Below, one piece after another: positions 7,776 through 15,661 of a DNA stretch of 34,046 bases; position 1 is the stretch's first letter, and each line of letters starts with the position of its first letter. The position numbers and the translations under genes were made by a program. The DNA comes from an uncultured Sphingomonas sp. Lineage in GTDB: Bacteria > Pseudomonadota > Alphaproteobacteria > Sphingomonadales > Sphingomonadaceae. Where the stretch lies: contig CAJYKB010000121.1 of NCBI GenBank assembly GCA_913774925.1, positions 1 to 34,046 of the forward strand, in the 5' to 3' direction. Under the pieces are notes generated by a model. It saw only the letters and a list, made by a program, of their open reading frames with translations, had not been told where the DNA came from and ran no database searches.

Positions 7776-7785
7776 CCATGCTCGA

Positions 7786-9042
7786 TCACTGATTCATCGA
7801 GTCGAAGAAGTCGGCGTTGGTCTTCGAATCCTTCATCTTGCCCAGCAGGAACTCGACCGCGTCGACCGTCCCCATCTGCATCAGGATACGGCGCAGCACC
7901 CACATCTTGGACAGCTGGTCCTTCTGCACCAGCAGCTCTTCCTTGCGGGTGCCCGACTTGCCCACGTCGATCGCCGGGAAGATGCGCTTGTCCGCCACCT
8001 TGCGGTCCAGCACGATCTCGGCGTTGCCGGTGCCCTTGAACTCCTCGAAGATCACTTCGTCCATGCGGCTGCCGGTATCGATCAGCGAGGTCGAGATGAT
8101 GGTGAGCGAGCCGCCCTCCTCGATATTGCGCGCCGCGCCGAAGAAGCGCTTCGGCCTCTGCAGCGCATTGGCGTCGACACCGCCGGTCAGCACCTTGCCC
8201 GACGACGGGACGACGGTGTTGTAGGCGCGGCCCAGGCGGGTGATGTTGTCGAGCAGGATCACCACGTCCTTCTTGTGCTCGACCAGCCGCTTGGCCTTCT
8301 CGATCACCATCTCCGCCACCGCGACGTGGCGCGTCGCCGGCTCGTCGAAGGTGGAGGACACCACCTCGCCGTTCACCGTGCGCTGCATGTCGGTGACTTC
8401 CTCGGGCCGCTCGTCGATCAGGAGGACGATCAGGAACACCTCGGGATGATTGGCAGAGATCGCGCGCGCGATGTTCTGCATCATGATCGTCTTGCCGACG
8501 CGCGGCGGCGCGACGATCAGGCAGCGCTGGCCCTTGCCGATCGGTGCGACGACGTCGAGCACGCGACCCGACTTGTCCTTCAGCGTCGGATCCTCGATCT
8601 CCATCTTCAGCCGCTCGTCGGGATAGAGCGGGGTCAGGTTGTCGAAGTTGACGCGGTGGCGGACCCGCTCGGGATCCTCGAAATTGACGCTGGTGAGCTT
8701 CGTCAGCGCGAAATAGCGCTCGCCGTCCTTGGGCCCGCGGATCTCGCCCTCGACCGTGTCACCGGTGCGCAGCCCATGCTTACGCACCTGGTTCGGGCTG
8801 ACGTAGATATCGTCGGGACCGGCGAGGTAATTGGCCTGCGGCGAGCGCAGGAAGCCAAAGCCGTCGGGCAGCACCTCGATCGTGCCCTCGCCCATGATCT
8901 GCTCGCCGTTCTCGGCCTGCACCTTCAGGATGGCGAACATCAGATCCTGCTTGCGCAGCGTCGACGCGCCCTCGACGCCCAGTTCCTCGGCCAGCTGGAC
9001 GAGGTCGGCGGGCGCCTTCTTCTTCAGGTCTTTCAGATGCAT
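7786..9042 (-). CDS. rho: Transcription termination factor Rho
   Basis: A 418-residue hexameric RNA-dependent ATPase that terminates transcription. It starts [22 protein letters not shown], the Rho N-terminal domain. The RNA-binding cold-shock-like domain includes [22 protein letters not shown] (residues about 61-82). The ATPase core has a Walker A loop APPRVGKT (about 178-185), the Walker B region [16 protein letters not shown], and the Q/R-loop segment [17 protein letters not shown], which ends in the conserved [12 protein letters not shown]. The length is typical and no insert is present. The ATG at 9040-9042 matches the family start. It is transcribed leftward, away from oriC. Confidence 0.98.
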   Translation of the reverse strand: MHLKDLKKKAPADLVQLAEELGVEGASTLRKQDLMFAILKVQAENGEQIMGEGTIEVLPDGFGFLRSPQANYLAGPDDIYVSPNQVRKHGLRTGDTVEGEIRGPKDGERYFALTKLTSVNFEDPERVRHRVNFDNLTPLYPDERLKMEIEDPTLKDKSGRVLDVVAPIGKGQRCLIVAPPRVGKTIMMQNIARAISANHPEVFLIVLLIDERPEEVTDMQRTVNGEVVSSTFDEPATRHVAVAEMVIEKAKRLVEHKKDVVILLDNITRLGRAYNTVVPSSGKVLTGGVDANALQRPKRFFGAARNIEEGGSLTIISTSLIDTGSRMDEVIFEEFKGTGNAEIVLDRKVADKRIFPAIDVGKSGTRKEELLVQKDQLSKMWVLRRILMQMGTVDAVEFLLGKMKDSKTNADFFDSMNQ

Positions 9043-9175
9043 GAATATGTGTCCGAGATGATCGGGTGTAAGGAGGATGCTCGACCGGCGACAGGAAAAC
9101 GCGCGAGAGACGAAGCTGACAGGAGGACGCCGCGACCAGGACGGCCGCATCGTGGGCGCGAGGTAGGAGCGGGCC

Positions 9176-9195
9176 GCGGCTTAGTCAAGCCGCGA
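9176..9195 (-). terminator. Hairpin after hemJ
   Basis: CGCGGCTT-AGTC-AAGCCGCG is a perfect 8-bp stem with a 4-nt loop, starting 6 nt after the hemJ stop codon. No T-run follows. It probably marks the end of the hemE-hemJ transcript before rho. Confidence 0.45.
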
Positions 9196-9201
9196 CGCGC
9201 G

Positions 9202-9660
9202 TCAGAACGGCTTCACGATCACCAGGATGACGATCAGTGTCACCGCGATCCCGGGCACTTCGTTCAGCATCCGCAACGCACGGTTGGAAACGCTGCGCTG
9301 CCCGCGCGCCAGCTTCTTGGAATAGCCGACCGCCCAGCCGTGATAGCCCGACAGCAGGAAGACCAGCAGGATCTTCGCATGCAGCCAGCCGAGCCCCGGC
9401 ACGCCGTCCGCGATCCCCGCGTTGAGCGCGAGCGCGAGGCCCAGCACCCAGACGATCACCATCGCCGGGGTCAGGATGATGCGGCGCAGCTTCGCCTCGC
9501 GGTCGATCCACCGCGCTTCGTCGGTCGCGTCGCCCATCCCTTCCTGATGATAGACGAGGTAGCGCGGCAGCATGAACAGCCCCGCCATCCAGAAGATGAC
9601 GAAAATCAGGTGCGCGGCCTTCACCCAATCGTAGGTCACGCCCAGGAAACCAGCGGTCAT
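9202..9660 (-). CDS. hemJ: Protoporphyrinogen oxidase HemJ
   Basis: A 152-residue inner-membrane protein of the HemJ family (once UPF0093), which oxidises protoporphyrinogen IX to protoporphyrin IX in bacteria lacking HemG and HemY. The sequence shows four hydrophobic segments. The conserved His is in WVKAAHLIFVIFWMAGLFMLPRYLVYH, and the conserved Lys in LGWLHAKILLVFLLSGYHGW. Both are needed in characterised members. The start ATG overlaps the hemE stop by 4 nt, so two steps of haem synthesis are co-translated. Length and motifs are typical. Confidence 0.93.
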   Translation of the reverse strand: MTAGFLGVTYDWVKAAHLIFVIFWMAGLFMLPRYLVYHQEGMGDATDEARWIDREAKLRRIILTPAMVIVWVLGLALALNAGIADGVPGLGWLHAKILLVFLLSGYHGWAVGYSKKLARGQRSVSNRALRMLNEVPGIAVTLIVILVIVKPF

Positions 9661-10676
9661 GCGCCCCTCACTCGTGTCAGCAGCTGCTCGACATGCGCTA
9701 CGGGCGTGTGCTGCCCGATGCCATGCCCCAGGTTGAAGACGTGCGGTCGCTCCGGGAACGCCGCCAGGACGCGGTCGATCCCCCGGTCGAGCGCCTCGCC
9801 CCCGGTCAGCAGCGCGAGCGGGTCGAGGTTGCCCTGCACTGGCAGTCCGACCGGCAACATGGCATCGGCCCAGGCGGGGTCGACCGTTTCATCCAGCCCG
9901 ATCGCATCCACCGCGGTGCCGGCGGCATAGGACGGCAGCTTGCCGCCCGCGCCCTTGGGGAAGCCGATGATCGGCACGCTGGGACACCGCGCGCGCAGGC
10001 CTTCGACGATCGCGCGGTTGGGCGCGACGACCCAGCGGTCGAACTGGTCGGGCGACAGGCTGCCGGCCCAGCTGTCGAACAGTTGCACCGCTTCCACCCC
10101 GTTGCCGATCTGCGCCGCGAGATAGTCGATCGTCATCGCCACGATCGCGTCGACGATCTCGCCGAACGCTGCCGGATCGGCATAAGCGAAACGGCGCGTC
10201 GCCTCCTGGTCGCGGCTGCCCTGACCCGCGACCATATAGGTCGCGACGGTCCACGGCGATCCCGCGAACCCGAGGAAGGTCGTGGCAGGATCCAGCATCC
10301 CCGCCACGCGCGCGACCGTCGCATACACCGGATCGAGCCGGGTCGGCACCGCCTCCAGCGAAGCGAGCGCATGATCGACCAGCGCCGGCGCCAGCCGCGG
10401 CCCTTCCCCGGCGCCGAACGACAGATCCTGTCCCAGCGCCCAGGGCACCATCAGGATGTCGGAAAACAGGATCGCGCCATCGAAGCCAAAGCGCCGGATC
10501 GGCTGGATCGTCACCTCCGCCGCCGCCACCGGATCGGTCGCCAGCGCCAGGAAGCCGCCCTTCTCCGCCCGCAACGTACGATATTCCGGCAGATAGCGTC
10601 CGGCCTGGCGCATGAGCCACACCGGCGGGCGTTCGCGTCGCTCGCCCTTCAGGACGCTGAGCAGGGGCTTTTGCAC
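9657..10676 (-). CDS. hemE: Uroporphyrinogen decarboxylase
   Basis: HemE removes four carboxyl groups from uroporphyrinogen III to give coproporphyrinogen III. The 339-residue product has the signature RPPVWLMRQAGRYLPEYR near the N-terminus, the substrate-contact FSDILMVPWALG, FAGSPWTVATYM, VQLFDSWAGSLSP and the C-terminal FNLGHGIGQHTPVAHVEQL. I place the start at the GTG at 10674-10676 (VQKPLLSVLKGERR) because family members begin about ten residues before this motif. The GTG has only a distant AAGGA upstream, so a slightly different start is possible. The gene flanks oriC, as in Caulobacter and Rickettsia. Confidence 0.95.
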   Translation of the reverse strand: MQKPLLSVLKGERRERPPVWLMRQAGRYLPEYRTLRAEKGGFLALATDPVAAAEVTIQPIRRFGFDGAILFSDILMVPWALGQDLSFGAGEGPRLAPALVDHALASLEAVPTRLDPVYATVARVAGMLDPATTFLGFAGSPWTVATYMVAGQGSRDQEATRRFAYADPAAFGEIVDAIVAMTIDYLAAQIGNGVEAVQLFDSWAGSLSPDQFDRWVVAPNRAIVEGLRARCPSVPIIGFPKGAGGKLPSYAAGTAVDAIGLDETVDPAWADAMLPVGLPVQGNLDPLALLTGGEALDRGIDRVLAAFPERPHVFNLGHGIGQHTPVAHVEQLLTRVRGA

Positions 10677-10834
10677 GATCGGGCGACCATCCTTCTTCAG
10701 TAAATAGATTCTTAAGAGAGTTGTTGTTGATGTAGGCGCGTTGGTGCCGGGGCTTATGCGGTCGTCCCGGAAATGCCAACAGCTTGACCGCGCGGACTCC
10801 GCCTCGGCGGCGGGATTCGATTCGTTCGTCCCCG

Positions 10835-10855
10835 TTATCCACAGCCTGTGGAGGA
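10835..10855. promoter_or_regulatory. Perfect DnaA box with adjacent inverted weaker box
   Basis: TTATCCACA (10835-10843) equals the DnaA consensus. Three bases later TGTGGAGGA matches the reverse consensus TGTGGATAA at 7 of 9 positions. Head-to-head DnaA boxes are typical of a replication origin. Confidence 0.85.
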
Positions 10856-10957
10856 ACTGGCGCGCTGGGGACGGGATTGTGGACGAATCGCCCGTCATCC
10901 ACGCCGCGATCCGGCGCTTGGCCATGCGGTGAAGTTACGCTAGCCACCGTCCCCATG

Positions 10958-10966
10958 TTGTCCACA
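10958..10966 (+). promoter_or_regulatory. DnaA box, 8 of 9 matches
   Basis: TTGTCCACA differs from the consensus TTATCCACA at one position. It lies 23 nt upstream of the ppsR start codon, so DnaA bound here could also affect ppsR transcription. Confidence 0.7.
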
Positions 10967-10988
10967 GATCGGCCCCGCTGACCCCATC

Positions 10989-11819
10989 ATGGTCCGTCTG
11001 CACCTCCACCTGCTGTCCGATTCCACCGGCGAAACGCTGGAGAACATCGCCAAGGCGGCGCTGGCGCAATATGATGACGTAGAGACGGTGCGCCATTTCT
11101 GGCCGATGGTGCGCACAGAGATGCATCTCGACCGCATCCTGCAGGAAATCGCGCAGAATCCCGGGCTGGTGATCTTCACGCTGGTGAACCCGGCGACACG
11201 CGCGGCGCTGGAGACGCGCTGCCGCGCGCTGGGCCTGCCGACCGTGGCGCCGCTCGACCCCGTCAACGACGCGCTGTCGATGCTGCTGGGCCAGCAGGCG
11301 AAGGCGCGCCCCGGACGTCAGCACGTCCTCGATGCGGCTTATTTCGAGCGCGTTGATGCGATCCAGTTCACGATCGCGCACGACGACGGGATCGCGTGGG
11401 AGGAGTGGGAGGAAGCCGACATCGTCCTGGCGGGCGTCAGCCGCTCGTCGAAGACGCCGACCTCGATCTACCTCGCTAATCGCGGGTTCAAGACCGCCAA
11501 CATCCCGATCGTCGTCGAAAGCCCGCCGCCCGCGTCGCTGTATTCGTTGCGCAATCCGCTGGTCGTGGGGCTGACGACCAGCGCCGACAGGCTGATCCAG
11601 GTGCGGCGCAACCGCTTGCTCTCGCTCAATCAGGCACCGGAAACCGATTACGTGAACCAGGACGCGGTCACGCGTGAGATCGCCTATGCGCGGCGGATGT
11701 TTGCCGACAACGGCTGGCCGGTGATCGACGTCACGCGGCGATCGATCGAGGAAACCGCGGCGGCGATCATCGCGCTGGTCAACGAGCGCCGCGGATTGGC
11801 GGCGCGAGCGACCGATTGA
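10989..11819 (+). CDS. ppsR: Pyruvate, phosphate dikinase / PEP synthase regulatory protein (DUF299; RP001 homologue)
   Basis: A 276-residue bifunctional kinase-pyrophosphorylase of the DUF299 family. It inactivates PPDK or PEP synthase by ADP-dependent phosphorylation and reactivates it by phosphate-dependent pyrophosphorolysis. The opening LHLLSDSTGETLENIAKAAL and the P-loop GVSRSSKT (residues about 149-156), followed by PTSIYLANRGFKTANIPIV, are diagnostic. The target enzyme is not in this window, so whether it is PPDK or PEP synthase is open. This is the gene called RP001 beside the Rickettsia and Caulobacter origins. The TGATG at 11817-11821 joins its stop to the maf start. Confidence 0.93.
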   Translation: MVRLHLHLLSDSTGETLENIAKAALAQYDDVETVRHFWPMVRTEMHLDRILQEIAQNPGLVIFTLVNPATRAALETRCRALGLPTVAPLDPVNDALSMLLGQQAKARPGRQHVLDAAYFERVDAIQFTIAHDDGIAWEEWEEADIVLAGVSRSSKTPTSIYLANRGFKTANIPIVVESPPPASLYSLRNPLVVGLTTSADRLIQVRRNRLLSLNQAPETDYVNQDAVTREIAYARRMFADNGWPVIDVTRRSIEETAAAIIALVNERRGLAARATD

Positions 11820-12406
11820 TGCTGATCCTGGCGTCCCAGAGCGCGTCGCGCACCGCGATGCTGTCGGCGGCGGGCGTGCCCTTCACCGCGGAGCCGGCGC
11901 GTGCCGACGAGGCGGCGGTGAAGGAGGCGATGGCGGGGCAGCATCCGCGTGACATCGCCGACGCGCTCGCGCAGCTGAAGGCGATGAAGGTATCGGCGCG
12001 GCATCCGGGGCATCTGGTGCTGGGGTCGGACAGCCTGGCGGTGCTGGACGACGGAACGATCCTGGACAAGCCAACGAGCCGGGAGGAGGCGTTCGATCAC
12101 CTGACCCGCATGTCGGGGAAGCGCCACGACCTGGTCAGCGCTGCGGTGATCGCGGAGAACGGCCAGCCCGTTTGGCGCGTGGTGGACAAGGCGAAGATGT
12201 TCGTCCGGCCGCTGTCGCCGGCCTTTATCGACACGTATCTGGACGCGGAATGGCCCGCGATCGCGGGGTGCGTCGGCTGTTATCGCATCGAAGGGCCGGG
12301 GGTGCAGCTGTTCTCGCGCGTCGAGGGGAGCCAGTTCACCGTCTTGGGGATGCCGATGCTGCCGGTGCTCGACTATCTGCGGACGCGAAAGGTGCTGCCG
12401 GCGTGA
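11819..12406 (+). CDS. maf: Maf-family nucleoside triphosphate pyrophosphatase
   Basis: A 195-residue house-cleaning pyrophosphatase that hydrolyses non-canonical or surplus nucleoside triphosphates. The N-terminal MLILASQSASRTAMLSAAG is the Maf nucleotide-binding loop (S-x-S-x-R). GSDSLAVLDDGTILDKPTSREEA carries the metal- and substrate-binding residues, and AGCVGCYRIEGPGVQLFSRVEG is the C-terminal signature. The first ATG (11819) is chosen; a TTG one codon earlier lies inside the ppsR stop. It is part of the ppsR-maf-aroE-coaE run, with overlaps at both ends. The subclass substrate (dTTP/UTP or m7GTP) is not resolved. Confidence 0.92.
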   Translation: MLILASQSASRTAMLSAAGVPFTAEPARADEAAVKEAMAGQHPRDIADALAQLKAMKVSARHPGHLVLGSDSLAVLDDGTILDKPTSREEAFDHLTRMSGKRHDLVSAAVIAENGQPVWRVVDKAKMFVRPLSPAFIDTYLDAEWPAIAGCVGCYRIEGPGVQLFSRVEGSQFTVLGMPMLPVLDYLRTRKVLPA

Positions 12407-13215
12407 CCAAACCCTATGCCGAGGTGATCGGCGACCCGATCGCGCACTCCAAATCACCGCTGATTCACGGCTTCTGGCTCGAAAAGCTGGGGATAGACGC
12501 CGATTATCGCGCGACCCGCGTCGCGCCGGACGCGCTAGGTGGCTTTCTGGCGGAGCGGCAGCGCGATTCGGCATGGCGCGGATGCAACATCACCGTGCCG
12601 CATAAGGTGGCGGCGCTGGATCATGTCCCCGATCCGGGCGGTATCCGGGCCTCGATCGGCGCGATCAACACGGTGTTCCGGGGCGATGGCGACACGGTCG
12701 TGGGCACCAATACGGATGCTGCGGGATTCCTGTCGCCGATCGCGGACCTCGATCTGGCGGGTAAAGGCGTCGTCGTGGTCGGTGCGGGCGGCGCAGCGCG
12801 CGCGATATTGTTCGCCTTGTCGAAGGTCGGGGCGGGGCGCGTCACCATCCTGAACCGAACGCCGTTGAAGGGTGCCGCGCTGCTCGCGCAGTTCGGGTTG
12901 AAGGGCGACGCGCTGCCGCTGACGGCGCGACTTCCGGCGGCGGCGCTGCTGGTCAACACCAGCGCGCTGGGGATGACGGGCCAGCCGCCGCTCGACCTCG
13001 ACCTGTCACCGCTGCCCGACGATGCGATCGTCTACGACATCGTCTATGCGCCGCTGGTCACCCCGCTGCTGGCGACGGCGGCGGCGCGTGGCCTCGATAC
13101 GGTCGATGGGCTGGAGATGCTGATTGGGCAGGCAGCGCTCGCCTTCGAGCTGTTCTTCGGTGCCGCACCGCCGCGTGAGCATGACGACGAACTGCGCCTG
13201 AGGCTGACGGCGTGA
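12403..13215 (+). CDS. aroE: Shikimate dehydrogenase (NADP+)
   Basis: AroE reduces 3-dehydroshikimate to shikimate, the fourth step toward chorismate. The 270-residue product has the shikimate-binding [17 protein letters not shown] and the catalytic lysine Lys68 in NITVPHK. It continues with INTV...GTNTDAAGF, the Rossmann glycine loop [12 protein letters not shown], the NADP-selective NRT, and the C-terminal [19 protein letters not shown]. The start is the GTG at 12403-12405, which overlaps the maf stop as GTGA. The coaE gene follows with another GTGA overlap. Confidence 0.96.
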   Translation: MTKPYAEVIGDPIAHSKSPLIHGFWLEKLGIDADYRATRVAPDALGGFLAERQRDSAWRGCNITVPHKVAALDHVPDPGGIRASIGAINTVFRGDGDTVVGTNTDAAGFLSPIADLDLAGKGVVVVGAGGAARAILFALSKVGAGRVTILNRTPLKGAALLAQFGLKGDALPLTARLPAAALLVNTSALGMTGQPPLDLDLSPLPDDAIVYDIVYAPLVTPLLATAAARGLDTVDGLEMLIGQAALAFELFFGAAPPREHDDELRLRLTA

Positions 13216-13790
13216 TCCGCGTCGGGCTGACCGGATCGATCGGCATGGGCAAGTCGACCGTCGCCGCAATGTTCGCGGACGAAGGGGTGCCGGTGTTCGA
13301 TGCCGACGCCGCGGTCCACCGGCTCCAGAGGCCGGGCGGCAAGGTCGTCGCCGCGATCGAGAGGCGCTTTCCCGGCACCACGGGCGAAGGCGGGGTGAAT
13401 CGCACCGCGCTGGCGGAGGCGGTGCTGGGCGACGATGCCGCGATGGAGGCGCTGGAGGCGATCGTCCACCCCGCGGTGGGGGCGGAGCGCGCTGCGTTCC
13501 TAGCCGAGCATGCCGCCGCGCCGATCGTCGTCTTCGACGTGCCGCTGCTGTTCGAGACGGGCGGCGACAGGCATGTCGACGCGGTCGTCGTGGTATCCGC
13601 CGCGCCCGAGGTTCAGCGCGAGCGCACGCTGGCGCGCCCCGGCATGACGGCGGCGAAGTTCGACGCCATCCTGGCGCGCCAGACCCCCGACGCGGAGAAG
13701 CGCGCGCGTGCCGATCACGTCATCCCCACCGACATTGCGCTGGAAGAGACACGCGCGGCGGTGCGCCGGACGATCGCGGCCCTTGCCTAA
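13212..13790 (+). CDS. coaE: Dephospho-CoA kinase
   Basis: CoaE phosphorylates dephospho-CoA, the last step of coenzyme A synthesis. The 192-residue product has the P-loop [12 protein letters not shown] (residues 5-16), the substrate-binding [18 protein letters not shown] and [10 protein letters not shown], then [13 protein letters not shown] and the lid-region [16 protein letters not shown]. The start GTG at 13212 overlaps the aroE stop. The aroE-coaE-dnaQ order beside the origin is conserved in many alphaproteobacteria. The length is normal. Confidence 0.95.
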   Translation: MIRVGLTGSIGMGKSTVAAMFADEGVPVFDADAAVHRLQRPGGKVVAAIERRFPGTTGEGGVNRTALAEAVLGDDAAMEALEAIVHPAVGAERAAFLAEHAAAPIVVFDVPLLFETGGDRHVDAVVVVSAAPEVQRERTLARPGMTAAKFDAILARQTPDAEKRARADHVIPTDIALEETRAAVRRTIAALA

Positions 13791-13820
13791 CCCCGGCCAA
13801 GGTCGGATAACGCTACGTCC

Positions 13821-14513
13821 ATGCGCGAGATCGTCTTCGATACCGAAACCACGGGCCTGAGCTTCGCCGGCGGCGACCGGATGGTCGAGATCGGCTGTGT
13901 CGAGCTCGTCAACCGGGTCGAAACGGGGCGCACGTTTCACGCTTATTATCATCCCGAGCGCGACATGCCGGCGGAGGCCGAGCGGGTGCACGGTCTGTCC
14001 GCCACCTTCCTCGCCAAGCATCCCGTCTTCGCGACGGCGGTGGCCGAACTGCTGGAGTTCATCGGCGATGCGCCGCTGATCGCGCACAACGCCGGGTTCG
14101 ACTTCTCCTTCCTGAACGGCGAGCTGGGGCGGTGTGGCCAGTCGCTCGTCTGCATGTCGCGGATGGTCGATACGCTGCAGATCGCGCGATCGCGCCATCC
14201 GGGGGCGAAGCATACGCTCGATGCGCTGTGCAACCGCTACGGCATCGACCGTTCGCACCGCGTGCTGCACGGCGCGCTGCTCGACGCGCAGCTGCTGGCG
14301 CAGGTCTATGTCGAGCTGACCGGCGGGCGCCAGATCGGGCTGGGGCTGGTCAGCGACGCCCCCGCCGCGGTGGTGGTGGAGACGGTTGCGCCGACCGTCG
14401 CGAAGGTGCGGCCGATGCGTGTCTTTTCGCCGTCGCCCGCGGAACTGGCGGCGCATGCCGCGTTTGTGAAAGGGGTGAAGGATCCTTTGTGGGGGCCCGG
14501 CGCGTCCGGTTGA
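13821..14513 (+). CDS. dnaQ: DNA polymerase III epsilon subunit (proofreading exonuclease)
   Basis: A 230-residue 3'-5' exonuclease of the replicative polymerase. The DEDDh motifs are clear: Exo I FDTETTGL with Asp7 and Glu9, Exo II HNAGFDFSFLNGEL, and Exo III HGALLDAQLLAQVY with the catalytic His and Asp. A hinge (VETVAPTVAKVRPMRVFSPS) and a short C-terminal segment would bind the alpha subunit. It starts 30 nt after coaE. Proximity to oriC fits a replication protein with high gene dosage. Confidence 0.96.
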   Translation: MREIVFDTETTGLSFAGGDRMVEIGCVELVNRVETGRTFHAYYHPERDMPAEAERVHGLSATFLAKHPVFATAVAELLEFIGDAPLIAHNAGFDFSFLNGELGRCGQSLVCMSRMVDTLQIARSRHPGAKHTLDALCNRYGIDRSHRVLHGALLDAQLLAQVYVELTGGRQIGLGLVSDAPAAVVVETVAPTVAKVRPMRVFSPSPAELAAHAAFVKGVKDPLWGPGASG

Positions 14514-14521
14514 CGCGGCAG

Positions 14522-14548
14522 GCACCGGCGGGGGGATAGCGCCGGTGC
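14522..14548 (+). terminator. Hairpin after dnaQ
   Basis: GCACCGGC and GCCGGTGC form perfect 8-bp arms around an 11-nt loop, starting 8 nt after the dnaQ stop. No T-run follows. It separates dnaQ from hpf, which has its own GGAGAAAG ribosome-binding site. Confidence 0.4.
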
Positions 14549-14566
14549 GACAGACTGGAGAAAGAT

Positions 14567-15157
14567 ATGGAAATCCGGATTTCAGGCCATCAGGTGGCGA
14601 TCGGCGACGCGCTGAAGGCCCATGTGGATGAGCGTCTCCAGGGTATTGCCGACAAGTATTTCGCGCGTGCCATCTCGGCCGAGGTCACCTTCGGCAAGGG
14701 ACCGCACGACAATGGCTTCAAGTGCGACATCGTCGCGCACGTGATGCGCGGGCTGGTGCTGAAGGGCCGGCATGACGCGCATGACGCGCACCTCGCCTTC
14801 GACGGCGCCGCCGAGAAGATCGAAAAGCAGCTGCGCCGCTATGTCCGCCGACTGAAGGATCACGCCCCCGCGCATGCTGCGGCCGAGGCGGAGCGGGCGA
14901 CCAACGGCTACGACAACGCCGGCTACACGCTGTTCGCGGAGTCGGTCGACGAGGACGAGGCGGGCGATGCGCCGCTGGTGATTGCCGAGACGCGCGTCGA
15001 CGTGCCGGATGCCAGCGTGTCCGACGCGGTCATGATGCTTGACCTGCGCAACACGCAGGCGCTGCTGTTCAAGAATGCCGGCACGGGTGCGTACAACATG
15101 GTCTATCGCCGCGGCGACGGGACGATCGGCTGGGTCGAACCGCAGCGCGGCGGCTGA
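14567..15157 (+). CDS. hpf: Long-form ribosome hibernation promoting factor
   Basis: A 196-residue HPF that binds the decoding centre of the small subunit and drives 100S ribosome formation in stationary phase. The N-terminal RaiA/YfiA domain runs from MEIRISGHQVAIGDALKAHV through FGKGPHDNGFKCDIVAHV and EKIEKQLRRYVRRLKDH (about 1-105). A linker is followed by the C-terminal dimerisation domain VSDAVMMLDLRNTQALLFKN, ending YNMVYRRGDGTIGWVEP. A GGAGAAAG ribosome-binding site precedes the ATG. Neighbouring ptsN is the usual partner; rpoN, often upstream, is absent here. Confidence 0.95.
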   Translation: MEIRISGHQVAIGDALKAHVDERLQGIADKYFARAISAEVTFGKGPHDNGFKCDIVAHVMRGLVLKGRHDAHDAHLAFDGAAEKIEKQLRRYVRRLKDHAPAHAAAEAERATNGYDNAGYTLFAESVDEDEAGDAPLVIAETRVDVPDASVSDAVMMLDLRNTQALLFKNAGTGAYNMVYRRGDGTIGWVEPQRGG

Positions 15158-15163
15158 GCCGCC
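15149..15163 (+). other. Hairpin with the hpf stop codon in its loop
   Basis: GGCGGC-TGA-GCCGCC: perfect 6-bp arms, with the hpf stop codon as the 3-nt loop. It could slow terminating ribosomes or protect the mRNA end. In GC-rich sequence ending in Gly-Gly codons it may also be chance. Confidence 0.3.
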
Positions 15164-15193
15164 CCGCCGCCCCTCCCTCGAACGAACCGGATC

Positions 15194-15661
15194 ATGATCG
15201 ACCTGAGCGACCTCCTGGTCCCCGACGGCGTGGCCGTCGGGCTGACCGCCGCGACGAAGAAGACGCTGTTCACGCAGATCGGGGGGCTGGCGGGTCCGCT
15301 GCTGGCGCTGAACCCGCGTGAGGTCGCGGATGCGCTGCTCGCCCGCGAGAAGGCGGGGTCGACCGGATTCGGGGGCGGGGTGGCGGTGCCCCATGCCCGG
15401 ATCGACGGGCTGGACCGGATCGCGATCCTGGTCGTGCGGCTGGCACAGCGGCTCGACTTCGGCGCGCCCGACGATGTCGGGGTCGACGTCGTCGTGGCGA
15501 TGCTCTCGCCGTCGCAGGCAGGCGCGGCGCATCTGAAGGCGCTCGCGCGGGTCGCACGCCGCTTTCGCGACCGGCGTTTCGTCGAAAAGCTGCGCGGCGC
15601 GGGGTCGCCCGACGCGGTCTATGCGCTGCTGACGACGGACGAGACGCGTGACGCGGCCTGA
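15194..15661 (+). CDS. ptsN: Nitrogen-regulatory PTS IIA component
   Basis: A 155-residue EIIA-Ntr that receives phosphate from the PTS-Ntr chain and regulates potassium and nitrogen or carbon metabolism rather than carrying sugar. The phosphorylated histidine is His67 in GFGGGVAVPHARIDGL. Other family blocks are LAREKAGSTGFG, QRLDFGAPDDVGVDVVVAMLSP and HLKALARVARRFRD. The N-terminus MIDLSDLLVPDGVAVGL is typical. It lies 36 nt after hpf, the conserved order. Its 3' end overlaps the next gene by 14 nt. Confidence 0.94.
   Translation: MIDLSDLLVPDGVAVGLTAATKKTLFTQIGGLAGPLLALNPREVADALLAREKAGSTGFGGGVAVPHARIDGLDRIAILVVRLAQRLDFGAPDDVGVDVVVAMLSPSQAGAAHLKALARVARRFRDRRFVEKLRGAGSPDAVYALLTTDETRDAA

Larger units (their letters stand above)
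10677..10988. other. oriC: Chromosomal replication origin (oriC)
   Basis: The 312-bp non-coding spacer between divergent hemE and ppsR. It contains one perfect DnaA box TTATCCACA (10835-10843) and one 8/9 box TTGTCCACA (10958-10966). Three 7/9 boxes lie at 10847-10855 (reverse), 10878-10886 (reverse) and 10895-10903. Four GANTC sites lie at 10707, 10814, 10819 and 10885. A short AT-rich tract with trinucleotide repeats (10696-10733) could be the unwinding element. The origin of Caulobacter and Rickettsia lies between hemE and the RP001-like DUF299 gene; ppsR is that family. Gene direction switches here: left genes read left, right genes read right. The hemE promoter must also lie here. Confidence 0.88.

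Noticed and set aside
7633..7785. yybP-ykoY manganese riboswitch before the TerC-family gene
   Set aside because: Hairpins are present, but the conserved GGGGAGUAG-type elements were not found. Kept only as a structured leader.
8275..9930. 551-codon plus-strand open frame
   Set aside because: Lies antisense to rho, hemJ and hemE, all of which are certain. No family resemblance.
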